Source: Mesorhizobium plurifarium (GTDB taxonomy: Bacteria; Pseudomonadota; Alphaproteobacteria; Rhizobiales; Rhizobiaceae). From it: a DNA stretch of 64,000 bases. The stretch is taken from NCBI GenBank assembly GCA_000824785.1, contig CCNB01000043.1, forward strand, positions 250,107 to 314,106. The letters run 5' to 3'. Below, one piece after another: positions 24,478 through 31,878 of the stretch (positions are counted from its first letter, which is position 1; every line of letters starts with the position of its first letter). The notes beneath the pieces are model-generated. The model was not told the DNA's origin and did not search any database. It saw nothing but the letters and a program-made list of their open reading frames with translations. A program made the translations under genes and the position numbers.

Positions 24478-25670
24478 AGCGAACCTCGTATCCGGGTCGG
24501 GACTTCCAGGCCCTCTCCCAATATCTCGCCGAAAGTGAGCGTGCCGCCGGCGACCTCGAAGATCGTCGCGAGCAGCCGGCACGCGGCCTCCTCGATCGTT
24601 TCGGCTCCTTCCGCGACCGGGCTGGCGTCGAAATCGATCTGCTCGGGCAGCCGGCGCGCGGTCTCGCGCCGGCCGGTTATCTTGATCGTCGGCGCGAGCG
24701 CGCTCGCCGTGCTGTTGCCGGGCCCGGTGGTGAACAGCATGAGCTGGGCGCCGGCGGCGGTGAAGCCGGTCATCGATTCCGGCGAAAAGGACGGGCCGTC
24801 CATCAGGTAAAGCCCGCCGGCAGGCGGCGGCTCGGCGACGGAGAGCATCCCGTCGATCGGGCAGCCGCCTGTCTTCGCCGCGGCCCCGAGCGACTTCTCC
24901 TCGATCGTGCTTAGCCCGCCGCGAATATTTTCCTCGCCGGGATTGTTGCCCGTCAGGCTGCGGCCCGACGCGCTGGCAAGGCTTTCCCGGCGCTCCACCG
25001 CACGCAGGATTCCTTGCGCGATCGACGGATCGCGGGCGCGGCCGGCCAGGATATGCTCCGCGCCCAGCCACTCGACGGTCTCGCCGGCGATGACGGTTGC
25101 GCCGCGCGACACCAGAAGGTCCACCGCGGCGCCGACGACCGGGTTGCTGATGAGGCCCGACGTCGCGTCGGAATGACCGCATTCGACGCCGACGACCAGT
25201 TTTGTTCCCGGCAGTGTTTCGCGGCGGGCGCGGGAGGCCTCGCGCCGCAGCGCGGCGCCTCGCCTGATGCCCTGCTCCAGGACCGAAAGCATATCTTCCT
25301 CCTGCTCGGCGAAGGAGACGCTGGCGACGGGCTTGCCGCCTTCCGAGATGCGGGCCGAAACCATTGCGGTCGCCGCCGCGTCGACACCGACGACCAGCAC
25401 CGCGCCCACATTTGGGTTGCGCCCAAGACCCACAAGTTGATCAACGTGCAACCCGAGATCCGGTTCGATATGGCCCCTGCCGGCGCTCGTGGCCGCCAGC
25501 AGCGCGCCCTCCAGGCAGGCGGCGATCCGCTCGCTCACCCGCAGCGCAAGCCCGTTGATGCACAGGACAAGCACGTAATTGCGGATTCCGACGCTTCCAT
25601 CGGCCCGGCTGAAGCCGCGAAAGGACGGCAGGCGATCGATTTCCCCTTTGTCGGAGGCAAGTGGAGGCAT
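24474..25670 (-). CDS. UxaA/GarD-family dehydratase, large subunit
   Basis: A 398-residue homologue of the C-terminal part of altronate/galactarate dehydratase. The family stretches are RADGSVGIRNYVLVL, VECGHSDATSGLISNPVVG, GNNPGEENIRGGLSTIEEKS and AAGAQLMLFTTGPGNS. It lacks the N-terminal SAF domain, which is encoded separately at the far end of the operon. It should dehydrate, or eliminate a group from, a 2-hydroxy acid. An ATG at 25718 is also open, but a palindromic operator abuts it; 25670 is preferred. No strong ribosome site marks either. Confidence 0.88.
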   Translation of the reverse strand: MPPLASDKGEIDRLPSFRGFSRADGSVGIRNYVLVLCINGLALRVSERIAACLEGALLAATSAGRGHIEPDLGLHVDQLVGLGRNPNVGAVLVVGVDAAATAMVSARISEGGKPVASVSFAEQEEDMLSVLEQGIRRGAALRREASRARRETLPGTKLVVGVECGHSDATSGLISNPVVGAAVDLLVSRGATVIAGETVEWLGAEHILAGRARDPSIAQGILRAVERRESLASASGRSLTGNNPGEENIRGGLSTIEEKSLGAAAKTGGCPIDGMLSVAEPPPAGGLYLMDGPSFSPESMTGFTAAGAQLMLFTTGPGNSTASALAPTIKITGRRETARRLPEQIDFDASPVAEGAETIEEAACRLLATIFEVAGGTLTFGEILGEGLEVPTRIRGSL

Positions 25671-25718
25671 CTGGCGTTCCCGAACCGTCGCTGCAGGCGA
25701 TCTCTTGGCAAATCTCAT

Positions 25719-25730
25719 ATTTGATCAAAT
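25719..25730. promoter_or_regulatory. Candidate GntR operator 1
   Basis: ATTTGATCAAAT, a perfect 12-bp palindrome, lies in the gap between the divergent dehydratase operon and the GntR gene. It sits about 50 bases upstream of the chosen dehydratase start. The same core recurs at three other sites linked to this cluster. Confidence 0.65.
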
Positions 25731-25781
25731 GTTCCATTGGCAAGGGCAAAATTGACTTCTCTTGGTGGCCATGCGAGCAAT

Positions 25782-25793
25782 ATTTGCTCAAAT
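25782..25793. promoter_or_regulatory. Candidate GntR operator 2
   Basis: ATTTGCTCAAAT differs from the perfect palindrome at one position. It ends 17 bases before the GntR start codon, consistent with autoregulation. Its centre is 63 bases from operator 1, about six helical turns, so both could be bound on one face of the DNA. Confidence 0.6.
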
Positions 25794-25810
25794 CCGGGTA
25801 GCGGGGACAT

Positions 25811-26470
25811 ATGGCGCGAATTCCCGACGTTCAAAAACTGCTTCGTGACGACATCATCTCCGGAGCCATTCCGTTCGGCTCGCGGCTGAGGATCGACGAG
25901 TTGGCGAGCCGCTATGGCGTGAGCCATATGCCTGTGCGCGAAGCGCTGCGCGCGCTGAGCGGCACCGGCCTGGTGGTGCTGGAGCCCAATCGCGGCGCCC
26001 GCGTCAGGACGGTTCACATGTCCTTCGTGGTCGACCTTTTCGACATCCGCAGCGCCATCGAGACCATGCTTGCGCGGCGCGCCAGCGAGCGCCGCACCGC
26101 CGATCATCTGCGCGACCTGAAGGCGGCCGAGGAATTGCTCGAAGCCCGGGTCGCGAGCGAGGACTTCCTTGCCGTGCCGCATGCCAACAACGTCTTCCAC
26201 GGCGTCATCAACGAAGCCGCCGGCAATCCCGGCGCGCTGTCGATGGTGGATCGCAACTGGCTTCTGGTGGCGGCGATCTGGCAGCGCTACGGCTACGATG
26301 AGGGGCGCTTCCACGGCGTCATCAACGATCACCGCCACATCATCCGCGCCATCGAGCGCCAGGATGCCGGCTCGGCGGCAGTTCTGATGGGGGCGCATAT
26401 CGAGAAGGCCAAGCACGACCTTCTGGACAGGATCGCCGTCGATCCCAAGCCGGACATCGGCCTGCAGTGA
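25811..26470 (+). CDS. GntR-family (FCD) transcriptional regulator
   Basis: A 219-residue regulator. The N-terminal winged helix (IDELASRYGVSHMPVREALRAL) is classic GntR. The C-terminal helical FCD domain has the expected metal/ligand His residues (NNVFHGVI, DHRHIIRAI, GAHIEKA). FCD members bind small carboxylates or sugar acids and usually repress. It is divergent from the dehydratase/transporter operon, with two TTTGATCAAA-like sites between. Its stop overlaps the GTG start of the lactonase gene. Confidence 0.93.
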   Translation: MARIPDVQKLLRDDIISGAIPFGSRLRIDELASRYGVSHMPVREALRALSGTGLVVLEPNRGARVRTVHMSFVVDLFDIRSAIETMLARRASERRTADHLRDLKAAEELLEARVASEDFLAVPHANNVFHGVINEAAGNPGALSMVDRNWLLVAAIWQRYGYDEGRFHGVINDHRHIIRAIERQDAGSAAVLMGAHIEKAKHDLLDRIAVDPKPDIGLQ

Positions 26471-27345
26471 CCGCCGCCGACTTCGACGTCGCGGCGAAGA
26501 CGGGCGACATTCTGGGCGAATCGCCGATCTGGCATCCGCAAACCGGCGAATTGTTCTGGGTCGACCTGCGCCGCCCTTGCCTGCACCGCCTGCAGCCGAA
26601 AAGCGGGACCGTGACCTCATGGCCGATGCCCGACGTGATCGGCTCCGTCGTCCCGCGGGCGAAAGGCGGGGTGGTCGTCGCGCTCAGGCACGACCTCCGC
26701 GCTTTCGATCCGCAGAACGGCCAGTTGAGCCGATTGACGACGGTCGAATACGGGCCACCGCAGCATCGCCTGAACGACATGAAATGCGATCCCGCCGGCG
26801 GCATCATCTGCGGCAGCATGTGGGATTACGGATTGCACCCGTCGGGCGCTCTCTACCGGATCGACGCGACAGGGGACCCGACCCTGCTACGCGGGCGGAT
26901 CGCCGTGCCCAACGCACTCTGCTTCAGTCCGGATAAGCGAACGCTCTACTTCGCCGACACCAGGAAAGGCGACATCGAGCGCGCGGACTTCGATCCGGCG
27001 AGCGGCAGCGTCGGCCGATGGTCGACATTCGTCACGGCGCAAGCGGCGCCGGGTCGGCCCGACGGCGCCACTGTCGACGCCGAAGGCTTCCTGTGGAATG
27101 CGCGCTACCAGGGCGGCGCACTCGCCCGCTTCGCACCCGACGGCGCGCTGGACAGGCTGGTGCGGCTCCCGGTCAGCCAGCCGACCTCCTGCGCCTTCGG
27201 CGGCGAGGGCTTGAGGACCCTCTACGTGACCACCGCCACCCAGACGCTGAACGCCATGGAACGGGCCGAGCAGCCGCTTGCCGGCGCGCTCTTGGCGCTC
27301 GATGTCGGGGTGGCGGGCCTGCCGGAGCATAGCTTCGCCGGTTAG
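26467..27345 (+). CDS. SMP-30/gluconolactonase family lactonase
   Basis: A 292-residue six-bladed beta-propeller of the SMP-30/LRE type. The family stretches include GDILGESPIWHPQTGELFWVD (Glu metal ligand), HRLNDMKCDPAGG (Asn ligand), FSPDKRTLYFADT and GRPDGATVDAEGFLW (Asp ligand). It should hydrolyse an aldonolactone. It starts at a GTG overlapping the GntR stop (GTGA), so it is translationally coupled. Together with the dehydratase and dehydrogenases it suggests lactone-to-acid-to-keto-acid chemistry. Confidence 0.92.
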   Translation: MTAADFDVAAKTGDILGESPIWHPQTGELFWVDLRRPCLHRLQPKSGTVTSWPMPDVIGSVVPRAKGGVVVALRHDLRAFDPQNGQLSRLTTVEYGPPQHRLNDMKCDPAGGIICGSMWDYGLHPSGALYRIDATGDPTLLRGRIAVPNALCFSPDKRTLYFADTRKGDIERADFDPASGSVGRWSTFVTAQAAPGRPDGATVDAEGFLWNARYQGGALARFAPDGALDRLVRLPVSQPTSCAFGGEGLRTLYVTTATQTLNAMERAEQPLAGALLALDVGVAGLPEHSFAG

Positions 27346-27358
27346 CGCCCAGATGCGG

Positions 27359-28198
27359 CTATTGCCAGCCGAGGTGACGTCCCCCTGTTGCCTGCAGGTC
27401 GATACCGGTGATGAAACTGCCGGCATCGGAGCACAAAAGCAGCGCCGCTCCGGCCATCTCGCTTGCCTCGCCTGCCCGTTGCATTGGCGCTGAGTTCTTC
27501 TGGATATCGGCCCATTTCGCCGCATCCTGGCGCCGCCAGCGATTGCGCTCGGTAATGACCAGGCCCGGCGACAGGTTGTTGATCGTCACGCCGTGCGGCG
27601 CATAGTCCTTGGCGAGGTTGAACGACAGATTGTGCTGCGCGCTCTTCAGCGCGGCATAGACGGCAAGATCGGATTCGGGGCGGGTCTGGTTGATGCTGCC
27701 GATCGTCAGCACCCGGCCCCAGCCATTGTCCTTCATGCCTGGTAGCGCCGCCTGGAGCAACTCGATCGTCGCCCTGAAATTGATCTGGATCTGGCGCTCC
27801 ACCTGGTCGGCCGGCAATTCGAGGAAAGGCGTGCGGTACTGGATGGAGGCGCAGACGACCAGCACGTCGACGCCGCCGAGCGCAGCGATCGCCTCATGGA
27901 CGCAGCGCGTCGCCTCGCCGGGCTCGGCGAAATCGGCGTCGATCGCCACCCCGCGCCGGCCTCTTTCACGGACCTCGCGCACCGCATCGGCGGCGGCGTC
28001 GGGCTGGCCGAACGCGATGTCGGCGGCGCGGGCCGAATGGACCGCCACATCGGCGCCGGCCTCCGCGAAAACCCTGACGATCTCGCGGCCGATGCTGACG
28101 CTGCCGCCGGTGACCAGCGCGCGCCGCCCGGCCATCGAGAAGCGGCGGGCCAGAAGCAAGGCGTTCTGCGTATCGATTTCGTCGTGCGGCATTCCCAT
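27359..28198 (-). CDS. SDR-family dehydrogenase
   Basis: A 279-residue short-chain dehydrogenase. Cofactor loop VTGGSVSIGREI, catalytic Ser in LTIGSINQT and YAALK for Tyr/Lys. The C-terminus is SDR-typical (GSFITGIDLQATGG). It converges on the lactonase gene with a 13-base gap. Its promoter region carries two copies of the palindrome found by the GntR gene, so it is probably in the same regulon and may oxidise the sugar or hydroxy acid to the lactone or keto form. The ATG at 28192 is an alternative start. Confidence 0.9.
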   Translation of the reverse strand: MGMPHDEIDTQNALLLARRFSMAGRRALVTGGSVSIGREIVRVFAEAGADVAVHSARAADIAFGQPDAAADAVREVRERGRRGVAIDADFAEPGEATRCVHEAIAALGGVDVLVVCASIQYRTPFLELPADQVERQIQINFRATIELLQAALPGMKDNGWGRVLTIGSINQTRPESDLAVYAALKSAQHNLSFNLAKDYAPHGVTINNLSPGLVITERNRWRRQDAAKWADIQKNSAPMQRAGEASEMAGAALLLCSDAGSFITGIDLQATGGRHLGWQ

Positions 28199-28211
28199 TG
28201 GTCCTCGATTG

Positions 28212-28223
28212 ATTTGATCATAC
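28212..28223. promoter_or_regulatory. Candidate GntR operator 3 (half-conserved)
   Basis: ATTTGATCATAC keeps the TTTGATCA core but loses symmetry on one side. It lies 14-25 bases upstream of the SDR start. Confidence 0.45.
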
Positions 28224-28287
28224 TCGATCGTCGATCGTCACAGGGCCAGCCGAAATGTCAAGGATGGAGCTTCCAAGCTTTTCGGAT

Positions 28288-28297
28288 TTTGATCAAA
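28288..28297. promoter_or_regulatory. Candidate GntR operator 4
   Basis: TTTGATCAAA, a perfect 10-bp palindrome, about 90 bases upstream of the SDR start. Its centre is 75 bases from operator 3, near seven helical turns, mirroring the paired sites in front of the GntR gene. Confidence 0.6.
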
Positions 28298-28457
28298 TTC
28301 ATGCTTCCTGAATTCACGCACAATCGATTGCTGGTCCCGCCATGCAAATCGACCGGCTGTCCATCTCGGCCGGCCGCGCGAAAATGCCGAACGCCGCCCG
28401 CGGCTCGCACGGAGGCCGCGGACGACTTGCTCCATCCGGCGCGTTCCCCGATTCCGC

Positions 28458-28486
28458 TTGCCGATCCGGTCATTCGCCGCTATGGG
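28458..28486 (+). promoter_or_regulatory. Candidate trpL promoter
   Basis: TTGCCG (28458-28463) and TATGGG (28481-28486) are separated by 17 bases. A start point about 7 bases downstream would fall on the trpL ATG, as in Sinorhizobium meliloti where trpL is transcribed as a leaderless RNA. The -10 match is only fair. Confidence 0.45.
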
Positions 28487-28493
28487 AGTCGCC

Positions 28494-28538
28494 ATGAACA
28501 TGCGTTCGAACAAGACCATTTGGTGGTGGGGCTGCTGA
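28494..28538 (+). CDS. trpL: trp operon leader peptide
   Basis: A 14-residue peptide, MNMRSNKTIWWWGC, with three consecutive Trp codons (28521-28529) just before the stop. It matches in length and pattern the S. meliloti leader peptide ahead of trpE(G). Ribosome stalling at the Trp codons when tryptophan is scarce should block formation of the terminator at 28578 and allow trpE(G) transcription. In S. meliloti the released leader RNA and the peptide also act in trans. A GGGAG lies 5 bases upstream, but the transcript may be leaderless. Confidence 0.9.
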   Translation: MNMRSNKTIWWWGC

Positions 28539-28577
28539 CAGCGGCCTGTTCGTGCGCGTGCGCGTGAAAGTAGAGGG

Positions 28578-28614
28578 TGGCCGCAACGGAATGTCCGGGC
28601 GGCCATTTGTTTTT
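28578..28614 (+). terminator. trp attenuator (intrinsic terminator)
   Basis: TGGCCGC (28578-28584) pairs with GCGGCCA (28599-28605), with an inner CGGA/TCCG stem, followed by TTTGTTTTT. It lies 40 bases after the trpL stop and 47 bases before the trpE(G) start. This is the transcription attenuator of the tryptophan leader. Confidence 0.9.
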
Positions 28615-28660
28615 AGAGCCATTCCCGGGTCCGTTGCCCAAAACGCTGATGGAGACGGCA

Positions 28661-30850
28661 ATGACGACTAAAGTTCTGGACAACGGGGCCGAGCGCTTCG
28701 TCACCGCTGGCGGCGTGACGATCACCCGAGAGCGCCACGACCGGCCCTATGAAGGCGCGATCGACGCTTATGTGGACGGCCTGAATTCGCGCCGCGGCGC
28801 CGTGTTCTCCTCCAACTACGAATATCCGGGCCGCTACACGCGCTGGGATACGGCCATCATCGATCCGCCGCTGGTGATCTCCGCGCGGGGACGCACGATG
28901 CGCATCGAAGCGCTGAACAAGCGCGGCGAGGTGTTGCTGCCGGTGATCGGCAAAGCGCTTGGTCAGTTGAGCGAAGTCACGATTGCCGAAACCTCGAAGA
29001 CGCTCATTCGTCTCGATGTCGCCAAGCCCGGCCGTGTCTTCACCGAGGAGGAGCGCAGCCGCGTTCCGTCGGTCTTCACAGTGCTGCGCGCCATCACCGC
29101 GCTGTTCAAGACCGCCGAGGACGCCAATCTCGGCCTTTACGGCGCCTTCGGCTATGACCTCGCCTTCCAGTTCGATCCGGTCGACTACAAGCTCGAGCGC
29201 AAGGCAAGCCAGCGCGACCTCGTGCTGTTCCTGCCCGACGAGATCCTCGTCGTCGACCATTATTCGACCAAGGCCTGGACCGATCGCTATGACTATTCCG
29301 GCGACGGTTTTTCGACCGAGGGCCTGGCCCGCGACGCCCATGCCGAGCCATTCAGGACCGCCGACCGCATCCCGCCGCGCGGCGACCACGAGCCCGGCGA
29401 ATACGCCAACCTGGTGCGGCGCGCCATGGAGAGCTTCAAGCGTGGCGACCTGTTCGAGGTCGTGCCCGGACAGATGTTCTACGAGCGTTGCGAGACCCAG
29501 CCTTCCGACATCTCGCGCAAGCTGAAATCGATCAACCCCTCGCCCTATTCCTTCTTCATCAATCTCGGCGAAAATGAATATCTGATCGGCGCCTCGCCGG
29601 AGATGTTCGTGCGCGTCAACGGCCGCCGCGTCGAGACCTGCCCGATCTCGGGCACCATCAAGCGCGGCGACGACGCCATTTCGGACTCCGAGCAGATCCT
29701 GAAGTTGCTCAACTCGAAGAAGGACGAGTCCGAGCTCACCATGTGCTCGGATGTCGACCGCAACGACAAGTCGCGCGTCTGCGAGCCGGGCTCCGTGCGC
29801 GTCATCGGCCGCCGCCAGATCGAGATGTATTCGCGCCTGATCCACACCGTCGATCACATCGAGGGCCGGCTGCGCGAAGGCATGGATGCCTTCGACGCCT
29901 TCCTGTCGCACGCCTGGGCGGTCACCGTCACCGGCGCGCCGAAACTGTGGGCCATGCGCTTCATCGAGCAGAACGAGAAGAGCCCGCGCGCCTGGTATGG
30001 CGGGGCGATCGGCATGGTCAACTTCAACGGCGACATGAACACTGGACTGACGCTCCGCACCATCCGCATCAAGGACGGCATCGCCGAGGTGCGCGCCGGC
30101 GCCACGCTGCTTTTCGACAGCGTTCCCGAGGAAGAAGAAGCCGAAACCGAATTGAAGGCATCCGCCATGCTCTCCGCCATCCGCGACGCCAAGACCGGCA
30201 ACGCCACCGGAACCGAGCGCACCACCGCGCGCGTCGGCGACGGCGTCAATATCCTGCTCGTCGACCACGAGGACTCCTTCGTCCATACGCTCGCCAACTA
30301 CTTCCGCCAGACCGGCGCCAATGTCTCCACCGTGCGCACCCCGGTACCGGAAGAGGTCTTCGAGCGTCTGAAGCCCGATCTCGTCGTGCTGTCGCCCGGA
30401 CCGGGCACGCCGACGGATTTCGATTGCGCGGCCACCATCAGACGGGCGCGCGCCCGCGACCTGCCGATCTTCGGCGTCTGCCTCGGCCTGCAGGCGCTGG
30501 CCGAAGCCTATGGCGGCGAGCTCAGGCAATTGCACATCCCCATGCACGGCAAGCCGTCGCGCATCCGCGTCTCCAAGCCCGGCATCATCTTCTCAGGGCT
30601 CCCCAAGGAAGTGACCGTCGGCCGCTACCACTCGATCTTCGCCGATCCGGTGCGCCTGCCCGACGGCTTCGTGGTCACCGCAGAGACCGAGGACGGCATC
30701 ATCATGGCCTTCGAGCACCGCAAGGAGCCGATCGCGGCGGTGCAATTCCATCCCGAGTCGATCATGACGCTCGGCCACAATGCGGGCATGCGCATCATCG
30801 AGAACATCGTTGCGCATCTGCCGCGCAAGGCCAAGGAAAAGGCCGCTTAG
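28661..30850 (+). CDS. trpE(G): Fused anthranilate synthase TrpE-TrpG
   Basis: A 729-residue fusion that makes anthranilate from chorismate and glutamine, the first step to tryptophan. The TrpE part (to about residue 520) contains NPSPYSFFINLGENEYLIG, ETCPISGTIKRG and AVTVTGAPKLWAM. The glutamine amidotransferase part has the nucleophile Cys607 in GVCLGLQ and the His697/Glu699 pair in VQFHPESIM. The single-chain form and length are typical of rhizobia. The start at 28661 has GGAG upstream; the longer open frame would begin inside the attenuator. Confidence 0.97.
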   Translation: MTTKVLDNGAERFVTAGGVTITRERHDRPYEGAIDAYVDGLNSRRGAVFSSNYEYPGRYTRWDTAIIDPPLVISARGRTMRIEALNKRGEVLLPVIGKALGQLSEVTIAETSKTLIRLDVAKPGRVFTEEERSRVPSVFTVLRAITALFKTAEDANLGLYGAFGYDLAFQFDPVDYKLERKASQRDLVLFLPDEILVVDHYSTKAWTDRYDYSGDGFSTEGLARDAHAEPFRTADRIPPRGDHEPGEYANLVRRAMESFKRGDLFEVVPGQMFYERCETQPSDISRKLKSINPSPYSFFINLGENEYLIGASPEMFVRVNGRRVETCPISGTIKRGDDAISDSEQILKLLNSKKDESELTMCSDVDRNDKSRVCEPGSVRVIGRRQIEMYSRLIHTVDHIEGRLREGMDAFDAFLSHAWAVTVTGAPKLWAMRFIEQNEKSPRAWYGGAIGMVNFNGDMNTGLTLRTIRIKDGIAEVRAGATLLFDSVPEEEEAETELKASAMLSAIRDAKTGNATGTERTTARVGDGVNILLVDHEDSFVHTLANYFRQTGANVSTVRTPVPEEVFERLKPDLVVLSPGPGTPTDFDCAATIRRARARDLPIFGVCLGLQALAEAYGGELRQLHIPMHGKPSRIRVSKPGIIFSGLPKEVTVGRYHSIFADPVRLPDGFVVTAETEDGIIMAFEHRKEPIAAVQFHPESIMTLGHNAGMRIIENIVAHLPRKAKEKAA

Positions 30851-30864
30851 GGCGGCGTCCAGGA

Positions 30865-31812
30865 ATGAGTGCGGCCATCATGACGACAACCCAGGAGACG
30901 AAGGCGGCGACACGGCAAAAGGTCGCCAGCCTTGCGTTCTGGTCGATTGTCGTCGCCTGTGTCGTGCTCGTCCTCAAGCTTGTCGCCTGGTATATCACCG
31001 GTTCGGTCGCGCTCTACTCGGACGCGGCGGAATCGATCGTCAACGTGATCGCGTCGGCCGCCGCTTTCTGGGCGATCCAGGTCAGCTACAAGCCCGCCGA
31101 CCAGGACCATCCCTTCGGCCATCACAAGGCCGAATATTTCTCTGCCGTGCTCGAAGGGGTGCTGATTGTCGTCGCAGCCCTCCTGATTCTCAACGAGGTC
31201 TGGCAGTCCTGGCAGCACCCCGCGCCACTGGAACAGCCCTGGAAAGGCCTTGCCGTCAACGGCGTCGCAACGCTCATCAACGCGGTCTGGGCCTGGGCGC
31301 TGATCCGCACCGGCCGCAACGCGAAGTCGCCGGCCCTTGTTGCCGATGGCCAGCACATCATGACTGACGTGGTGACATCCGTCGGCGTGCTCGGCGGCCT
31401 TGTCGGCGCGGTGCTGACTGGCTGGCAGATCCTCGATCCGGCGCTGGCTGTCATCGTCGCGCTCAACATCCTGTGGCAAGGCTGGCATGTCATCGGCTCG
31501 TCGATGAACGGACTGATGGACCGCGCCGTCGACAGCCAGGAGAACATGCAGATTCGCGATATCATCTCGGCCAATTCGAAGGGCGCGCTCGAGGTGCATG
31601 ACCTCAAGACGCGCATCGCCGGGCGCGCCACCTTCATCGAGTTCCATCTGGTGGTCGACGCCGACATGACGGTCGGCGCCAGTCACGTCATTTGCGACCG
31701 CATCGAGGACGCGCTGAAGGCCGAGATCCCCTCGGTGCGCGTCACCATCCATGTCGAGCCGGACGACGAGGCCAAGCTGCCGAAAGGCACCACGGCGGTG
31801 CCTTTCGCCTGA
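30865..31812 (+). CDS. Cation diffusion facilitator family transporter
   Basis: A 315-residue divalent metal/proton antiporter. Six membrane spans precede a C-terminal cytoplasmic domain. Metal-site residues are visible in LYSDAAESIVN (helix 2) and GQHIMTDVVTS (helix 5: His and Asp). The HPFGHHKAEY loop is also family-typical. It exports Zn, Fe, Co, Cd or Mn; the HxxxD pattern in helix 5 favours Zn/Cd/Fe types. It follows trpE(G) by 14 bases and may be partly read through from it. ATG 30880 is an alternative start. Confidence 0.92.
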   Translation: MSAAIMTTTQETKAATRQKVASLAFWSIVVACVVLVLKLVAWYITGSVALYSDAAESIVNVIASAAAFWAIQVSYKPADQDHPFGHHKAEYFSAVLEGVLIVVAALLILNEVWQSWQHPAPLEQPWKGLAVNGVATLINAVWAWALIRTGRNAKSPALVADGQHIMTDVVTSVGVLGGLVGAVLTGWQILDPALAVIVALNILWQGWHVIGSSMNGLMDRAVDSQENMQIRDIISANSKGALEVHDLKTRIAGRATFIEFHLVVDADMTVGASHVICDRIEDALKAEIPSVRVTIHVEPDDEAKLPKGTTAVPFA

Positions 31813-31821
31813 CGCGAAATG

Positions 31822-31871
31822 TTCGTCATTCCAGGAGCGAAGCTCCGTCGCGGAGACCCTGGAATGACGAA
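31822..31871. repeat. Palindromic repeat acting as a convergent terminator
   Basis: TTCGTCATTCCAGG (31822-31835) and CCTGGAATGACGAA (31858-31871) form a perfect 14-bp stem. The GTCATTCCAGG...CCTGGAATGAC form is a common dispersed rhizobial repeat. It lies between two convergent genes and may stop transcripts from both sides, although T-tracts are poor. Confidence 0.7.
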
Positions 31872-31878
31872 GCGCTGA

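Noticed and set aside
19654..28198. A sulfoquinovose (sulfo-Entner-Doudoroff) or sulfolactate pathway
   Set aside because: SDR, SMP-30 lactonase and HIBADH-like enzymes also appear there, and the importer is of sulfonate type, but the expected aldolase, sulfoquinovosidase and sulfite/sulfonate exporter are missing. Kept only as one possibility.
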